In this document: one piece after another, positions 1 through 9,465 of the stretch | Position numbering within the stretch: the stretch's first letter is position 1 | Layout of the letters: each line of letters starts with the position of its first letter | Source: an uncultured Alphaproteobacteria bacterium | GTDB taxonomy: Bacteria > Pseudomonadota > Alphaproteobacteria > HIMB59 | Length of the DNA stretch: 64,000 nt | Assembly: GCA_902516235.1 (NCBI GenBank) | Contig: CABXXO010000001.1 | Location: 1 to 64,000, forward strand | Direction: 5' to 3' | Translations under genes and position numbers: made by a program | The notes under the pieces: model-generated | Databases searched by the model: none | Told to the model about the DNA's origin: nothing | The model's input: only the letters and a program-made list of their open reading frames with translations

Positions 1-563
1 CATTTATTAAACCATTGCCAAAGGAACTGTCTCCTGCAATAATTTCATTATTATCAATAACAGTTATATTTGTAACTCCTCCTACGTTCACAAATATAAC
101 TTTTTTTAAATCTAGTTGAGTAGCTATAGTTTTATGAAATTCTGGCATTATTGGAGCACCATTGCCCCCATTAAGTAAATCATTTTTTCTAAAATTACAA
201 ATAATAGGTAAATTAGTTTCAAATTTTAAGTTTTTATCAAAAAGCTGTATTGATATTTTGGTATTTTGATCGTGATAGATTGTTTGACCGTGCATAGCAA
301 TTAAGTCGATTTTAACTTTATTATTTTTTATAAATTGATTGATAGAATTCTTATACTCTTGGTTCAATAAGGTTAATACACGTGTGTCTATCAAATAACC
401 TTGGTTAATAATGTTATGTAGTTTATTTTGTAATTCGTTGCTATATGGAGTGAATTTATTTGATATTTCATTTGCGAAAGAAAGCCCATCTGATTTAATG
501 AGACTACAATCAATTCCATCTAATGATGTCCCTGACATGCATCCAAGTGCCATATATTCCATT
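1..563 (-). CDS. anmK: Anhydro-N-acetylmuramic acid kinase, 3' part missing
   Basis: Reading leftwards from an ATG at 563, the frame stays open to the window edge (about 187 codons). The start MEYMALGCMSGTSLDGID carries the AnmK phosphate-binding signature, followed by HGQTI, NGGNGAPIMPEF and NVGGVTNI, all typical of the family. AnmK phosphorylates 1,6-anhydro-MurNAc during recycling of cell-wall muropeptides in the cytoplasm. The C-terminal half lies outside the window. It is divergent from tyrS with 32 bases between start codons, an arrangement common in alphaproteobacteria. Confidence 0.93.
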
Positions 564-595
564 TGATATCTATAAAATTATGTTAATTATTATAT

Positions 596-1792
596 ATGAT
601 TGATTATATACAGTTATTTAAAGATAGACATCTATTCAATCAATCTACAAATGAAAATGAATTAAATACTTTATTAAATAAGAGAAAAGTAATTTTTTAT
701 ATCGGCTTTGACGCTACTGCAGATGCTTTACATGTGGGAAGCCTAGTACAATTAAGAGCGATAAAGACACTTATTAAGCACGATCATCAAGCAATAGTAC
801 TACTTGGTGGTGGAACCACAAAAGTTGGTGACCCCTCGGGCAAAGATACTGCAAGACAAATTTTAAGTTATGAAAACATTCAAGAAAATATTGATAATTT
901 TAAGAGAATATTTGAACATTATTTTAGAGATTATAAAGAAAATATAAAATTCATAAATAATGATCAATGGTTAGATAAATTAAATTATATCGAATTACTT
1001 AGAGACGTAGGAAGTCATGTGTCAATTAACAGAATGCTTACTTTTGAAAGTGTAAAAGAGAGGCTTAAAAGAGAACAATCTTTATCATTTTTAGAATTCA
1101 ACTACATGATCCTGCAAAGTTATGATTTCCTTTATTTAAATAAAAATGAAAAGTGTGATTTACAAATTGGTGGTTCAGATCAATGGGGGAATATAGTTTT
1201 AGGCATGGAAATAATATCTAAAATTAACAAAAAAAATGCGTTTGGACTTACAACACCTTTACTAACCACTTCAACTGGTAAAAAAATGGGTAAAACTGAA
1301 CAAGGTGCAGTATGGATAGATCAAAATAAATATAGTTCATTCGATTTCTATCAGTATTGGAGAAATGTGGATGATAATGATGTTGAAAAGTTACTACTAA
1401 TTTTTAGTGATTTAAATATCGAGGAAATAAAAATGTTAATCAAACAAGATATTAACAATGCAAAGAAAAAGTTAGCATATTTAGTTACAACAGATTGCCA
1501 CTCAGAAAATTCTGCAAAAGAGGCTGAAGAAAAAGCAAAATCAATTTTTGAAAATAATTCCTTCGATAAAATAGATGAAATTAGTTTCAAAGAAGACTTA
1601 AAGTTAATAGATACACTAACATCAAATAATATAATTGGATCAAAATCTGAAGCTAAGAGATTAATCGAAGGTGGAGGAATAAAAATTGAAGATAACCCAA
1701 TTAAAGATACCAATCTTGTAATAGACAAATCTTATGATAAAAAAATACTAAAAATTGGTAAGAAAAAATATTTTAAAATAATTATTAGTTAG
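596..1792 (+). CDS. tyrS: Tyrosyl-tRNA synthetase
   Basis: The 398-residue product charges tRNA-Tyr. It shows the class I synthetase signature HVGS (the HIGH motif) near residue 46, the tyrosine-pocket motifs YDFLYL and GGSDQWGN, and KMGKT as the KMSKS loop. The C-terminal S4-like RNA-binding segment is visible around residues 335-395 (SKSEAKRLIEGGGIKI). Length and order match bacterial TyrRS. Its last 8 bases overlap the end of the convergent hydrolase gene. Confidence 0.97.
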   Translation: MIDYIQLFKDRHLFNQSTNENELNTLLNKRKVIFYIGFDATADALHVGSLVQLRAIKTLIKHDHQAIVLLGGGTTKVGDPSGKDTARQILSYENIQENIDNFKRIFEHYFRDYKENIKFINNDQWLDKLNYIELLRDVGSHVSINRMLTFESVKERLKREQSLSFLEFNYMILQSYDFLYLNKNEKCDLQIGGSDQWGNIVLGMEIISKINKKNAFGLTTPLLTTSTGKKMGKTEQGAVWIDQNKYSSFDFYQYWRNVDDNDVEKLLLIFSDLNIEEIKMLIKQDINNAKKKLAYLVTTDCHSENSAKEAEEKAKSIFENNSFDKIDEISFKEDLKLIDTLTSNNIIGSKSEAKRLIEGGGIKIEDNPIKDTNLVIDKSYDKKILKIGKKKYFKIIIS

Positions 1793-2801
1793 ACAAAATT
1801 TCTTTAATCACACTATTAATAAAATTTAGATCATCCTTAGATTTGCCGGCACCAGCATAGTGACCATAACTCGAGGGAATAGTGCGTAATTCACCATTCT
1901 TAATATTTTCTAATTCAATTTCATTATCCTCTGGTGGAAAATAAAGATCATTTTTTCCTGGCATCAATATGCATCTAGCAGATATTGCGTTTAGAGCTTT
2001 ATCAATTTGTTTATTAAATTTATCATTATTACTAATATCATGCTCCTGCCAAGTTCGTATCATTGCAATTAAATCATTAGCATCTTTTCTATAATAAATT
2101 CTATTCCATAGTTTATCTAAAACCTCTTTTGGGTTTTTATAACCATCATCAATGTATTTTTTCTCCCTAAACCAGTCTTGTCCGTGTGCCCAACCGGCCC
2201 ACACTCTCGCCATTGTTGTTTTTCCATTTTGTGGTTGTTTATCATAATCTCCAAAATTCCACTCCGGATCTGAAGTTAAAGCTGCGTACACACCCTCTAA
2301 AAAAACATATGTATGATCAGTGGTTTTAGCATGACCGCACATTGAAATCATATTTTCTATCATCTCTGGATAATACGAAGCCCATTGAAAAGCTTGTTGT
2401 CCCCCCATTGACCAACCGATAACTAGTTTTATTTTATCGAAGTCAAATATTTCTTTTAGCATTAAGTATTGTGCTTGGACGTTGTCATATACAGTGACCA
2501 ATGGAAAATTCGGCCCATTTAAAGGTTTATCAGTATTGCTTGGTGATGAGGAAACACCATTACAAAACATATTTGGAATAATGATAAAAAATTTATTTGG
2601 GTCTATAGGAAAATTATTACCGATAAGGTATCCTTGCTCTAAGTGCGTGCCAGCATATCTGGTGGGAAACAAAATAACATTTGATTTATCAGGATTAAGA
2701 TTGCCAAAAGCTAGATAGCTTAATTGTAAATTAACAACTTCACCAGATTTAAGTTTGAAATTATTTAATTGGTATTCGTATAGTTCCTGTTTATTAATCA
2801 A
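1785..2801 (-). CDS. MetX-like alpha/beta hydrolase
   Basis: A 338-residue alpha/beta-hydrolase fold protein related to homoserine O-acetyltransferases. The nucleophile elbow GWSMGG (Ser) is near residue 130, the acid in GKNDLYF near residue 285, and the catalytic histidine in YGHYAGAG near residue 315. MetX relatives act as acyltransferases in methionine synthesis, but many members of this size are plain hydrolases, and no methionine gene is adjacent. I therefore do not assign a substrate. The start leaves 115 bases to the next gene upstream, and the 3' end overlaps tyrS by 8 bases. Confidence 0.8.
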   Translation of the reverse strand: MINKQELYEYQLNNFKLKSGEVVNLQLSYLAFGNLNPDKSNVILFPTRYAGTHLEQGYLIGNNFPIDPNKFFIIIPNMFCNGVSSSPSNTDKPLNGPNFPLVTVYDNVQAQYLMLKEIFDFDKIKLVIGWSMGGQQAFQWASYYPEMIENMISMCGHAKTTDHTYVFLEGVYAALTSDPEWNFGDYDKQPQNGKTTMARVWAGWAHGQDWFREKKYIDDGYKNPKEVLDKLWNRIYYRKDANDLIAMIRTWQEHDISNNDKFNKQIDKALNAISARCILMPGKNDLYFPPEDNEIELENIKNGELRTIPSSYGHYAGAGKSKDDLNFINSVIKEILSN

Positions 2802-2916
2802 TTAAAATAACTTAAATATTTTTATCCCACATTCATAACTCATTTTATTTTTGGAATTTTTAATTATTTTCATTATTTAATTCTTATTGAGGTATTTTCT
2901 AAAATAACTAATGTAA

Positions 2917-4404
2917 TTAACCACAAACAGTATTCATCTGAAAAATATCCCCACCACTTCCACCTGACCAACCAGATACCATATCTCCAATTCCTTTTCC
3001 TACCCATTTTAAGGCATCTACAACTTCACTTGAGGCACAAAAGGGAGTCAGATAATCTTTAACTGTCTTGGCTGAGAAAAAAGACTGCATCTGATTTGCA
3101 AAGCCGTTTATTTCATTCACAAAACTATTGGTTATATCTTCTACTGGGTTCTTAGGGAGAATATTAATACTTCCACCTGGGACTCCTATTTCACTTCCAT
3201 TTTTTATAACTAACAGAGTTTGATCGAGTGTAAGAGTAGGTAGTACAAAAGCATAATTACCAGCACTGGCACCACCTGAAGATATTCCAAAATTCACTCC
3301 CACAGCCATACTTCCTTGAAGAGGTGCTATGTTAAAGATTGCGTCAGCTGCAATACCTGGTGGGGTAATCGATGGGAATGTGTCAATAATTTCACAAAAC
3401 GGACTGTCATCAATTGAACTCATAACTCTCTCTCTTACATTACCTTTTTTTGCATTTTGATCGGAGTCTGACTCTCCAGATGCCCGAGTTTTTAGATCAT
3501 CCTTGGGTATATTCACTGATGAGGAATCAAATGCCTTATCAACCGTGTGTGTAGTAGTGGCTTCACCAGCAGCATCATCTCCAGTACCACCTAATTCAAA
3601 CTCATAAGAGGGCTCCACCTCTATTTCAGCTGGAACTAAAATTTCACTTGGGTTTGCAAGATTTCCAGGATCGAATTCTGGCGCTTCTATTCCTATATCT
3701 GTTGAATATGCAGAGCCATCTGAATTATCAATATTCGTTATTGTTCTGGAAATCATATCAAAAGTTATCTCAAAATCCCCACTTAACGGAAGTTTACACT
3801 CAATACCGTACTCTAAAGGAAAGCCATACATTTCCCCTTTAAGTATAGTACTAAATAATGCTGCTTCTGGAGAGTACTGGAGAATACCTGAACCACCAAT
3901 CTTGACATCGATGGCCTCCACATTTTGACATCTACTCACAGCGTTAATACCCGGAAATACTTTCCATGATACGGAGCTCCAACTTACCCCAGTTGGATAA
4001 TAGATACCTGTACATATATCGCTACATGCCATTTCCCAATTACATTTCCAAGAGTCGGGATTATACCAGTCACCAGAACATTTCAACTCAGGTAAACAAA
4101 TCGAACCACAAACTTCTGAGAACGATACACCACTTGGGTACGCAACTGAGATTGAGTAGGATGGTATTTCTGGAGTCTTGACACAGGCTTCTACATCTGT
4201 ATTCCAGCTAACCTGCTCATTAAAATCAAAAAAAGTATATGTGCCACCTAAAATATTACCAGCACTTTGTCCAGATGAACTTATTTCCTCTAAGCCTTCA
4301 GAAATTGTTCCCTGTATTAAATCTATCGTATTATCATTGTGATTATTTGCAAACGAAGATGAGTAAAAAAAAACAGAAAGTAATATTAATATAATTTTTT
4401 TCAT
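2917..4404 (-). CDS. Secreted cysteine-rich protein of unknown function
   Basis: I choose ATG 4404 (MKKIILILLSVFFYSSSFA...), which gives a clean signal peptide and begins one base after the stop of the upstream gene. An in-frame start at 4440 would only add 12 residues in front of the signal peptide and overlap that gene. The mature protein (495 residues with the leader) has 12 cysteines, seven of them clustered within the first 130 or so residues (for example CGSIC, CNWEMACSDIC). Aromatic and Gly/Ser-rich stretches and a glycine-rich C-terminus follow. I recognise no family. Export and disulfides suggest a periplasmic or surface role. It is translationally coupled to the secreted protein encoded just upstream. 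Confidence 0.7.
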   Translation of the reverse strand: MKKIILILLSVFFYSSSFANNHNDNTIDLIQGTISEGLEEISSSGQSAGNILGGTYTFFDFNEQVSWNTDVEACVKTPEIPSYSISVAYPSGVSFSEVCGSICLPELKCSGDWYNPDSWKCNWEMACSDICTGIYYPTGVSWSSVSWKVFPGINAVSRCQNVEAIDVKIGGSGILQYSPEAALFSTILKGEMYGFPLEYGIECKLPLSGDFEITFDMISRTITNIDNSDGSAYSTDIGIEAPEFDPGNLANPSEILVPAEIEVEPSYEFELGGTGDDAAGEATTTHTVDKAFDSSSVNIPKDDLKTRASGESDSDQNAKKGNVRERVMSSIDDSPFCEIIDTFPSITPPGIAADAIFNIAPLQGSMAVGVNFGISSGGASAGNYAFVLPTLTLDQTLLVIKNGSEIGVPGGSINILPKNPVEDITNSFVNEINGFANQMQSFFSAKTVKDYLTPFCASSEVVDALKWVGKGIGDMVSGWSGGSGGDIFQMNTVCG

Positions 4405-4405
4405 G

Positions 4406-4984
4406 TTATTCCCAAAAAAATATTGCACTCCTAATTTCATTTAATATTTCGTTAGCAAAGTCACCTGATGCTCCAACCATGTTTCCAAATTCATTTAGTT
4501 GTTCATTAACTACATCAGAACAGCTCTTAGAATAAACAGTATTGTTATTTGTATCTAAAATTCTTCCACTCATATTTTGTACGATTGTATACATCATTAT
4601 GGAATTGGGATTGGCACTGCTTAATACGACACCTGCGGTAGCCATACCATCAATATATTGATCACTTACTTTTTGAGAATTTGTATCAACCATACCTACA
4701 AGATCAGATCCCAGTTCAGCTTGATATTGTGCTGATAAAACTGCGGCATTCATGGGATTCAAAATTACAAGACAAGTAAATTCCATAAGAGAGTCATACA
4801 TTTCTGTATTAAGAAAAGTTAAGGCTGGAAAAGCAATCGTATTAACAATATTGATTTCAAATACATACATATCATTATTGCTTTCAATAATAAATTTATA
4901 CTGTCTACTTTCGTAATCATCAGCCTTAGTGTTACTACTAATAAGTATAAATATTGATACAAATGCTGTTATTAAAAATTTCAC
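4406..4984 (-). CDS. Secreted protein of unknown function
   Basis: A 192-residue protein with an N-terminal signal peptide (MKFLITAFVSIFILISSNTKA). The rest is soluble, rich in Ala, Met and Asn, and has two cysteines (FTCLVI, SKSCSD). I recognise no domain. The stop codon lies one base from the start of the cysteine-rich secreted protein, so the two are almost certainly one operon and may work together outside the inner membrane. Confidence 0.65.
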   Translation of the reverse strand: MKFLITAFVSIFILISSNTKADDYESRQYKFIIESNNDMYVFEINIVNTIAFPALTFLNTEMYDSLMEFTCLVILNPMNAAVLSAQYQAELGSDLVGMVDTNSQKVSDQYIDGMATAGVVLSSANPNSIMMYTIVQNMSGRILDTNNNTVYSKSCSDVVNEQLNEFGNMVGASGDFANEILNEIRSAIFFWE

Positions 4985-5040
4985 GATTAAATATACAAAT
5001 TTATGGCAAAAGATGAATTAATAAATGTGAGTATTTTCAA

Positions 5041-5445
5041 TCATTTTTTTTTGAGCTCTTTGGATAAAACAACACAATTAACCCATTCATCATTGTCTTC
5101 AAGATGGACACTATCCATTATTTCATGAATAAAGAAGTTGCTTAGACCTCCCTCTTTTGAACTATTTTTTGGATTATTTGTTAAATCGTTATCTAGAAGC
5201 TTTTTTCCATTATCATAAAATTTTAAAATAATTTTATTTTCATCTTGAGCTATTTCGATTTTCATTGTCTTTTGCACATTTCCACCTTCATAACTGACTT
5301 TAACAGTATTTAACAAAGCTTCACCACAAGCAAATACTAATTCATTACGTTCATCATCAGAAATATCTATATTTTTTAAAGAATTCGAAACGAATTTTCT
5401 AAACTCTTTTAATTTTTCAGTTGTAGCAGATGACTCGAAATTCAT
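5041..5445 (-). CDS. RsbW-like anti-sigma factor / serine kinase ATPase
   Basis: A 134-residue protein with a lone HATPase_c_2 fold. The N-box ELVFACGEALLNT is near residue 40, the G1-like FYDNGK near 95, and the lid KEGGLSNFFIHEIMD near 113. Members of this family bind ATP and either phosphorylate a STAS antagonist or hold a sigma factor. The start codon directly follows the stop of the hybrid kinase gene, so the two are probably co-translated. The partner is not visible here; the only STAS protein in the window is at 14274-14579. Confidence 0.75.
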   Translation of the reverse strand: MNFESSATTEKLKEFRKFVSNSLKNIDISDDERNELVFACGEALLNTVKVSYEGGNVQKTMKIEIAQDENKIILKFYDNGKKLLDNDLTNNPKNSSKEGGLSNFFIHEIMDSVHLEDNDEWVNCVVLSKELKKK

Positions 5446-8400
5446 TTAAATTGATCTTTTAATTATATCTATTATCTCTTCATTTGTTAAGTCACCTTTT
5501 TTTAAAATCTTGAGAGAAGATTGTGACAAGATTTCTTTTTCAGTAACTGATAAATCTTTTGATGTAAAAACAATCACAGGCAAATTATGAAATTCAGTTT
5601 TTTCTCGTATTTTTTTCAAAAAAGTAAAGCCATCCATTTTTGGCATCATTAAATCTAAAATAACTAAGTCTGGATTTACTTCTTTATTTACTAATTTATT
5701 ATAACCATCTAAGCCATCAACAGCCTCATTAATTTTTATATTTAAAGGCTTCTCTAATAATTTTCTTAAAAAACTTCTCATGGAAGACTCGTCATCTATA
5801 ATTAAAATATTACTATTTTCATCAATGTATTTTTTTACCATTTCAACTAAATCAGCTTGATTAATTGGCTTTCCTAAAAATGCAGTATTATCAACTGGGT
5901 TATAACCACTATCAGATTTGACAAATTCGTTAAAAACAATTTTGGGTGTTAACCAAAAATCCTCTAAATTAGAAAAGTCTTGGAGAATGCTCTCATTTTC
6001 AAAGTCACTTTTGACTTTACTATTGATAACCAACAAGTTTGGTCGAATTTGTTTTGCCATTGTAATTGCTGATTTAGAAAATTTAGCTTTATAAACATCA
6101 TAGTTTTCTTTAGTGAGAATATCATAGTATTCGTCTAAAACCTTTTCATCTTCGTCGACAATTAAGATTTTCTTTTGCGTTTTTTCTATTGAGACTTTGT
6201 CAATTTCTTTTTTATTTTCAGCTTCGTCTTTTAAGGTTTCTTCGGTCAAAGTTTGAAGTATTTCAATGGAAAAAGTCGATCCCTCCCCTTCAACACTGGC
6301 TACATAAGTTGTGCCACCCATCATTTCAGCAAATTTTCTTGTAATGGATAATCCTAATCCTGTACCGCCATATTTTTTTGTAGTCGATGCATCCACTTGA
6401 GTAAATTCTTTAAATAATTTCTCTACGCCCTCAGGAGGGATGCCTATGCCGGAGTCAATAACATCAAATTTAAGAGTATTTTTATCATTTTTTTCTATAT
6501 TGCTTATTTTCAGAGTAATTGTTCCATTCTCAGTGAACTTTGCAGCATTAGAAATATAATTAAATAAACATTGGCGAAGTTTAGTTTCATCAGAAGAAAT
6601 AACTATTTCCCCATCCTCAACATCAAACACTAATTTATTTCCTTTTTTATCAGCTAAGGGAGTAGCAATTGATTTTATAGATTTGAGGAAGTCATTTAAT
6701 TTAAATTGTTCAATAAATAACTCCATTTTACCTGATTCAATTTTTGATAAATCCAAGATAGAGTTAATTAGCTGCAGTAAGTGCTTACCGGCATCATTAA
6801 TTTTGTTAAGGTCGTCTACTGCTGCATCATCACCTCGATCCTCTGCATCTTCACTTAAGATTTCTGTATATCCAATAATAGCATTCAAAGGTGTTCTTAA
6901 CTCATGACTCATATTTGCAATAAATGAACTTTTTGTATTACTGGCTTCAAGAGCTGCGTCTTTTGCTGCTTGCATCTCTTTCTCAAATACTTTTTGGTAA
7001 AATTCATTTCTACTTATTGCATTTGTCATGACATTAATTGCTCGTTGTAAGGTTCCAAATTCGTCTCTGCGTTTAGTCATCATTCTTATGGAATGATCAC
7101 CGTTTGTGAATAATTTAATTGACCTCACTGTATTACTTAAAGGTTTGATTAAAATTTTAGCAACAATTCCGTTTAAAAAAGCAAAAACTATCAAAACAAA
7201 TAATGAGATATAAATTATTGTCTTAGTGATGACGTCAAGTATTGACAAGATATCAGACACTTGTCTCTCCACCATAAAAACCCATCGAACATCAGGGATA
7301 TCTAATTTTGCAAAAGAGATAATGGAATCTTGATCAAAATAATTTTTCGATTCAATTGTTGAAGTATAGCCTAGTCTTGCAAATTTTATTGCATTATTAG
7401 TTAGTGTCATTCCATTGACGGGTTTTTGATTAAGTGCGAGTTTTTCGAGTAAATCTTGGTTATTCCTGTGCTTTGTTTTGATTATATAATAAGTGTTGTT
7501 ACTGTAATCATCAGTAACAGCATTTTCATCTAAATCAAAAACTTTCATTTCACTGACTAAATCATCTGAAAAATTTTGTAATTTTTCAACAAAAGTATCA
7601 TGATTTGAAATATTTTCTCTGATGTCAGTAATTACTTTATAATCTTTTGCATTTACAAGATAATGCATTCCTGTAGAACTATATCCGTTGGCTATCCAAT
7701 TTTTCTCACCGTCTAAAATTGATTGAAGTCTTGCTAGATCATATTTAAAGACGATTATTAGAGGTTTATCTGCCTCCTTTTGATCAGAAAAAGTCATAGT
7801 TATATAAAAACATGGCTCACTCAAATTCAAAGGATCTAGAAATACATTTGTTAATGTCAGTCCAAGGTCTTTTTCATCGCTATCATTTGATAATTTTTTT
7901 ATTTTTTGAAGAAAAATATCTTCAACGACCGGGACAGATGTATAAAACCAATTACGCTTTCTATCAATATTATTTAATATGTTGGTATATTTTAGAAAGG
8001 GGGTGTTGTGAGAATAAATAATTGTATTATCTGAAATAACAAAAAGATCATCGGATAGTGTCTGTTTCAAAAACTGATCAATAAATTTTTTTACGAGAGC
8101 TTGTGTTTCATCCTCTTGTTTTCTAAAACTCATATAGAAATCATTTGACTCTAATTCATTATTATTAACTCTGTACTGCATAAGATTTCCAAATTTAGAG
8201 CCAAACATATCAAAATGCTTGTAAAGTAAACTCATATTGTCCTCGAGATCGAGAGGGATTACTTGTTCAAGCGGTTTTTTTGTATAAGAGTCAAGAAAAA
8301 ATAAGTTTTCTGTTTTCTGAAGATCTTCTTTAATCTGCTCAACAGGGATATAGTCTTCATCCACCATTATTCTCATATTTAAGTCATTATTAAAAAAATC

Positions 8401-8664
8401 CTTTTCGATAAACTGTATTTCTCTGACGAAAGACTCATTTCTACCAAGCTCATCGACACTTTGAACAATTCGGTTGATATATTGCTCAATGGCCGATACT
8501 TTTGCATTTCTAATTGAGTCTAAGTTACTGTAGGCATCTTGCAGTGTTTTAGATTTAAAGTAGAAATTATTTGCATAATATAGTGTTACTGTCGTCAGTA
8601 ATATTGCCAGTGTAGATATAAAAATTATTTTTATTTCAAAAGTTATTCTAGAACTATCTCTCAT
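5446..8664 (-). CDS. Hybrid sensor histidine kinase with two receiver domains
   Basis: A 1072-residue membrane sensor. A first membrane segment (about residues 10-31) and a second (about 478-505) flank a large periplasmic region of about 440 residues, resembling a Cache-type sensor. HAMP, then HisKA with phospho-acceptor His587 (SHELRTPLN), then HATPase_c (GIGIPPEG, GTGLGLSI) follow. Receiver 1 (around residue 830) has ILIVDEDE, but asparagine (LLVINSK) replaces the phospho-aspartate, so it is probably inactive. Receiver 2 is complete, with Asp1004 in LDLMMPKMDG and a late lysine. The ligand is unknown. It is followed without a gap by an RsbW-like gene. Confidence 0.9.
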   Translation of the reverse strand: MRDSSRITFEIKIIFISTLAILLTTVTLYYANNFYFKSKTLQDAYSNLDSIRNAKVSAIEQYINRIVQSVDELGRNESFVREIQFIEKDFFNNDLNMRIMVDEDYIPVEQIKEDLQKTENLFFLDSYTKKPLEQVIPLDLEDNMSLLYKHFDMFGSKFGNLMQYRVNNNELESNDFYMSFRKQEDETQALVKKFIDQFLKQTLSDDLFVISDNTIIYSHNTPFLKYTNILNNIDRKRNWFYTSVPVVEDIFLQKIKKLSNDSDEKDLGLTLTNVFLDPLNLSEPCFYITMTFSDQKEADKPLIIVFKYDLARLQSILDGEKNWIANGYSSTGMHYLVNAKDYKVITDIRENISNHDTFVEKLQNFSDDLVSEMKVFDLDENAVTDDYSNNTYYIIKTKHRNNQDLLEKLALNQKPVNGMTLTNNAIKFARLGYTSTIESKNYFDQDSIISFAKLDIPDVRWVFMVERQVSDILSILDVITKTIIYISLFVLIVFAFLNGIVAKILIKPLSNTVRSIKLFTNGDHSIRMMTKRRDEFGTLQRAINVMTNAISRNEFYQKVFEKEMQAAKDAALEASNTKSSFIANMSHELRTPLNAIIGYTEILSEDAEDRGDDAAVDDLNKINDAGKHLLQLINSILDLSKIESGKMELFIEQFKLNDFLKSIKSIATPLADKKGNKLVFDVEDGEIVISSDETKLRQCLFNYISNAAKFTENGTITLKISNIEKNDKNTLKFDVIDSGIGIPPEGVEKLFKEFTQVDASTTKKYGGTGLGLSITRKFAEMMGGTTYVASVEGEGSTFSIEILQTLTEETLKDEAENKKEIDKVSIEKTQKKILIVDEDEKVLDEYYDILTKENYDVYKAKFSKSAITMAKQIRPNLLVINSKVKSDFENESILQDFSNLEDFWLTPKIVFNEFVKSDSGYNPVDNTAFLGKPINQADLVEMVKKYIDENSNILIIDDESSMRSFLRKLLEKPLNIKINEAVDGLDGYNKLVNKEVNPDLVILDLMMPKMDGFTFLKKIREKTEFHNLPVIVFTSKDLSVTEKEILSQSSLKILKKGDLTNEEIIDIIKRSI

Positions 8665-8688
8665 ATTAAGCTTTCAATATTTATCATT

Positions 8689-9357
8689 CTACATATATTC
8701 GATAATTAGTTTTTGGATAATTGCATTTGACTCTAGTCCATAGTCATCAGTGTCAACTGCAACAAAAATCTCATCAATTTGGCTGACATAGGTCTCCCAA
8801 AAGAAGACTTCAAAATCATCATTTGGCTTTATTTTATTTTTTGAAGCCTTTGAGGAATTAGTATTTTTACCATCAAGAGCTACGTAAACAGAATTATCTC
8901 CATCATACCAAAACTCTCCCTCGTTAAAATTACTACTCCAGACATAATGTATAGTTAAGTCCTGATCATTATTTTTAAGGATTAACATGACTGGAAAGTC
9001 TCTTTTATTTAACCTCTCATCATGCTCTAAGAAAAGTTCTCTGATTTTCCATTGTATTTCTATTGAAGTTTTATCAGTGAGAGGTATTTCTTCCTCTATT
9101 CCAAAACCAATAAAATTATTCTTGGAGGATATAACTAGATTTTTTCCACCCAACATTGGGGAGAAATTTTTAACTAAGTCATCATCACCTGAACTTGAGC
9201 TATTAAAAAAATTTAAAAAACCGCCATCATTTAGGTCTTTATATACGTAATCACCTAGTGATTTTTCACTAAATTTAAATCTTATTTTTTCTGCTAATAA
9301 ATTATTAAAAGAAAATAAAACAAAAAATGGGATAACTATTAAAGACTTAATACTCAT
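8689..9357 (-). CDS. Secreted DUF3047-like protein
   Basis: A 222-residue protein with a signal peptide ending near LLAEK. The mature part has the order seen in DUF3047 proteins: a conserved IEIQWKIRE, then RDFPVMLILKN, HYVWSS, and a C-terminal AVDTDDYGLESNA. The family assignment is from memory of the pattern, and the function of the family is unknown. It lies 24 bases upstream of the hybrid kinase in the same orientation, so it may belong to the sensor operon, possibly as a periplasmic partner. Confidence 0.6.
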   Translation of the reverse strand: MSIKSLIVIPFFVLFSFNNLLAEKIRFKFSEKSLGDYVYKDLNDGGFLNFFNSSSSGDDDLVKNFSPMLGGKNLVISSKNNFIGFGIEEEIPLTDKTSIEIQWKIRELFLEHDERLNKRDFPVMLILKNNDQDLTIHYVWSSNFNEGEFWYDGDNSVYVALDGKNTNSSKASKNKIKPNDDFEVFFWETYVSQIDEIFVAVDTDDYGLESNAIIQKLIIEYM

Positions 9358-9465
9358 TTTATTTACAAATTATAAGAAATCCACAGATATACAATTTAAA
9401 AAAAATTAAAAAATACATATTTCCGTTAAATAAGGTAATGTTAATTCTTACATTTAGGAGGATAA

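Noticed and set aside
1351-1728. Opposite-strand frame inside tyrS
   Set aside because: It is a shadow of the tyrS reading frame with no domain, ribosome site or space. Many similar frames inside other genes were dropped for the same reason.
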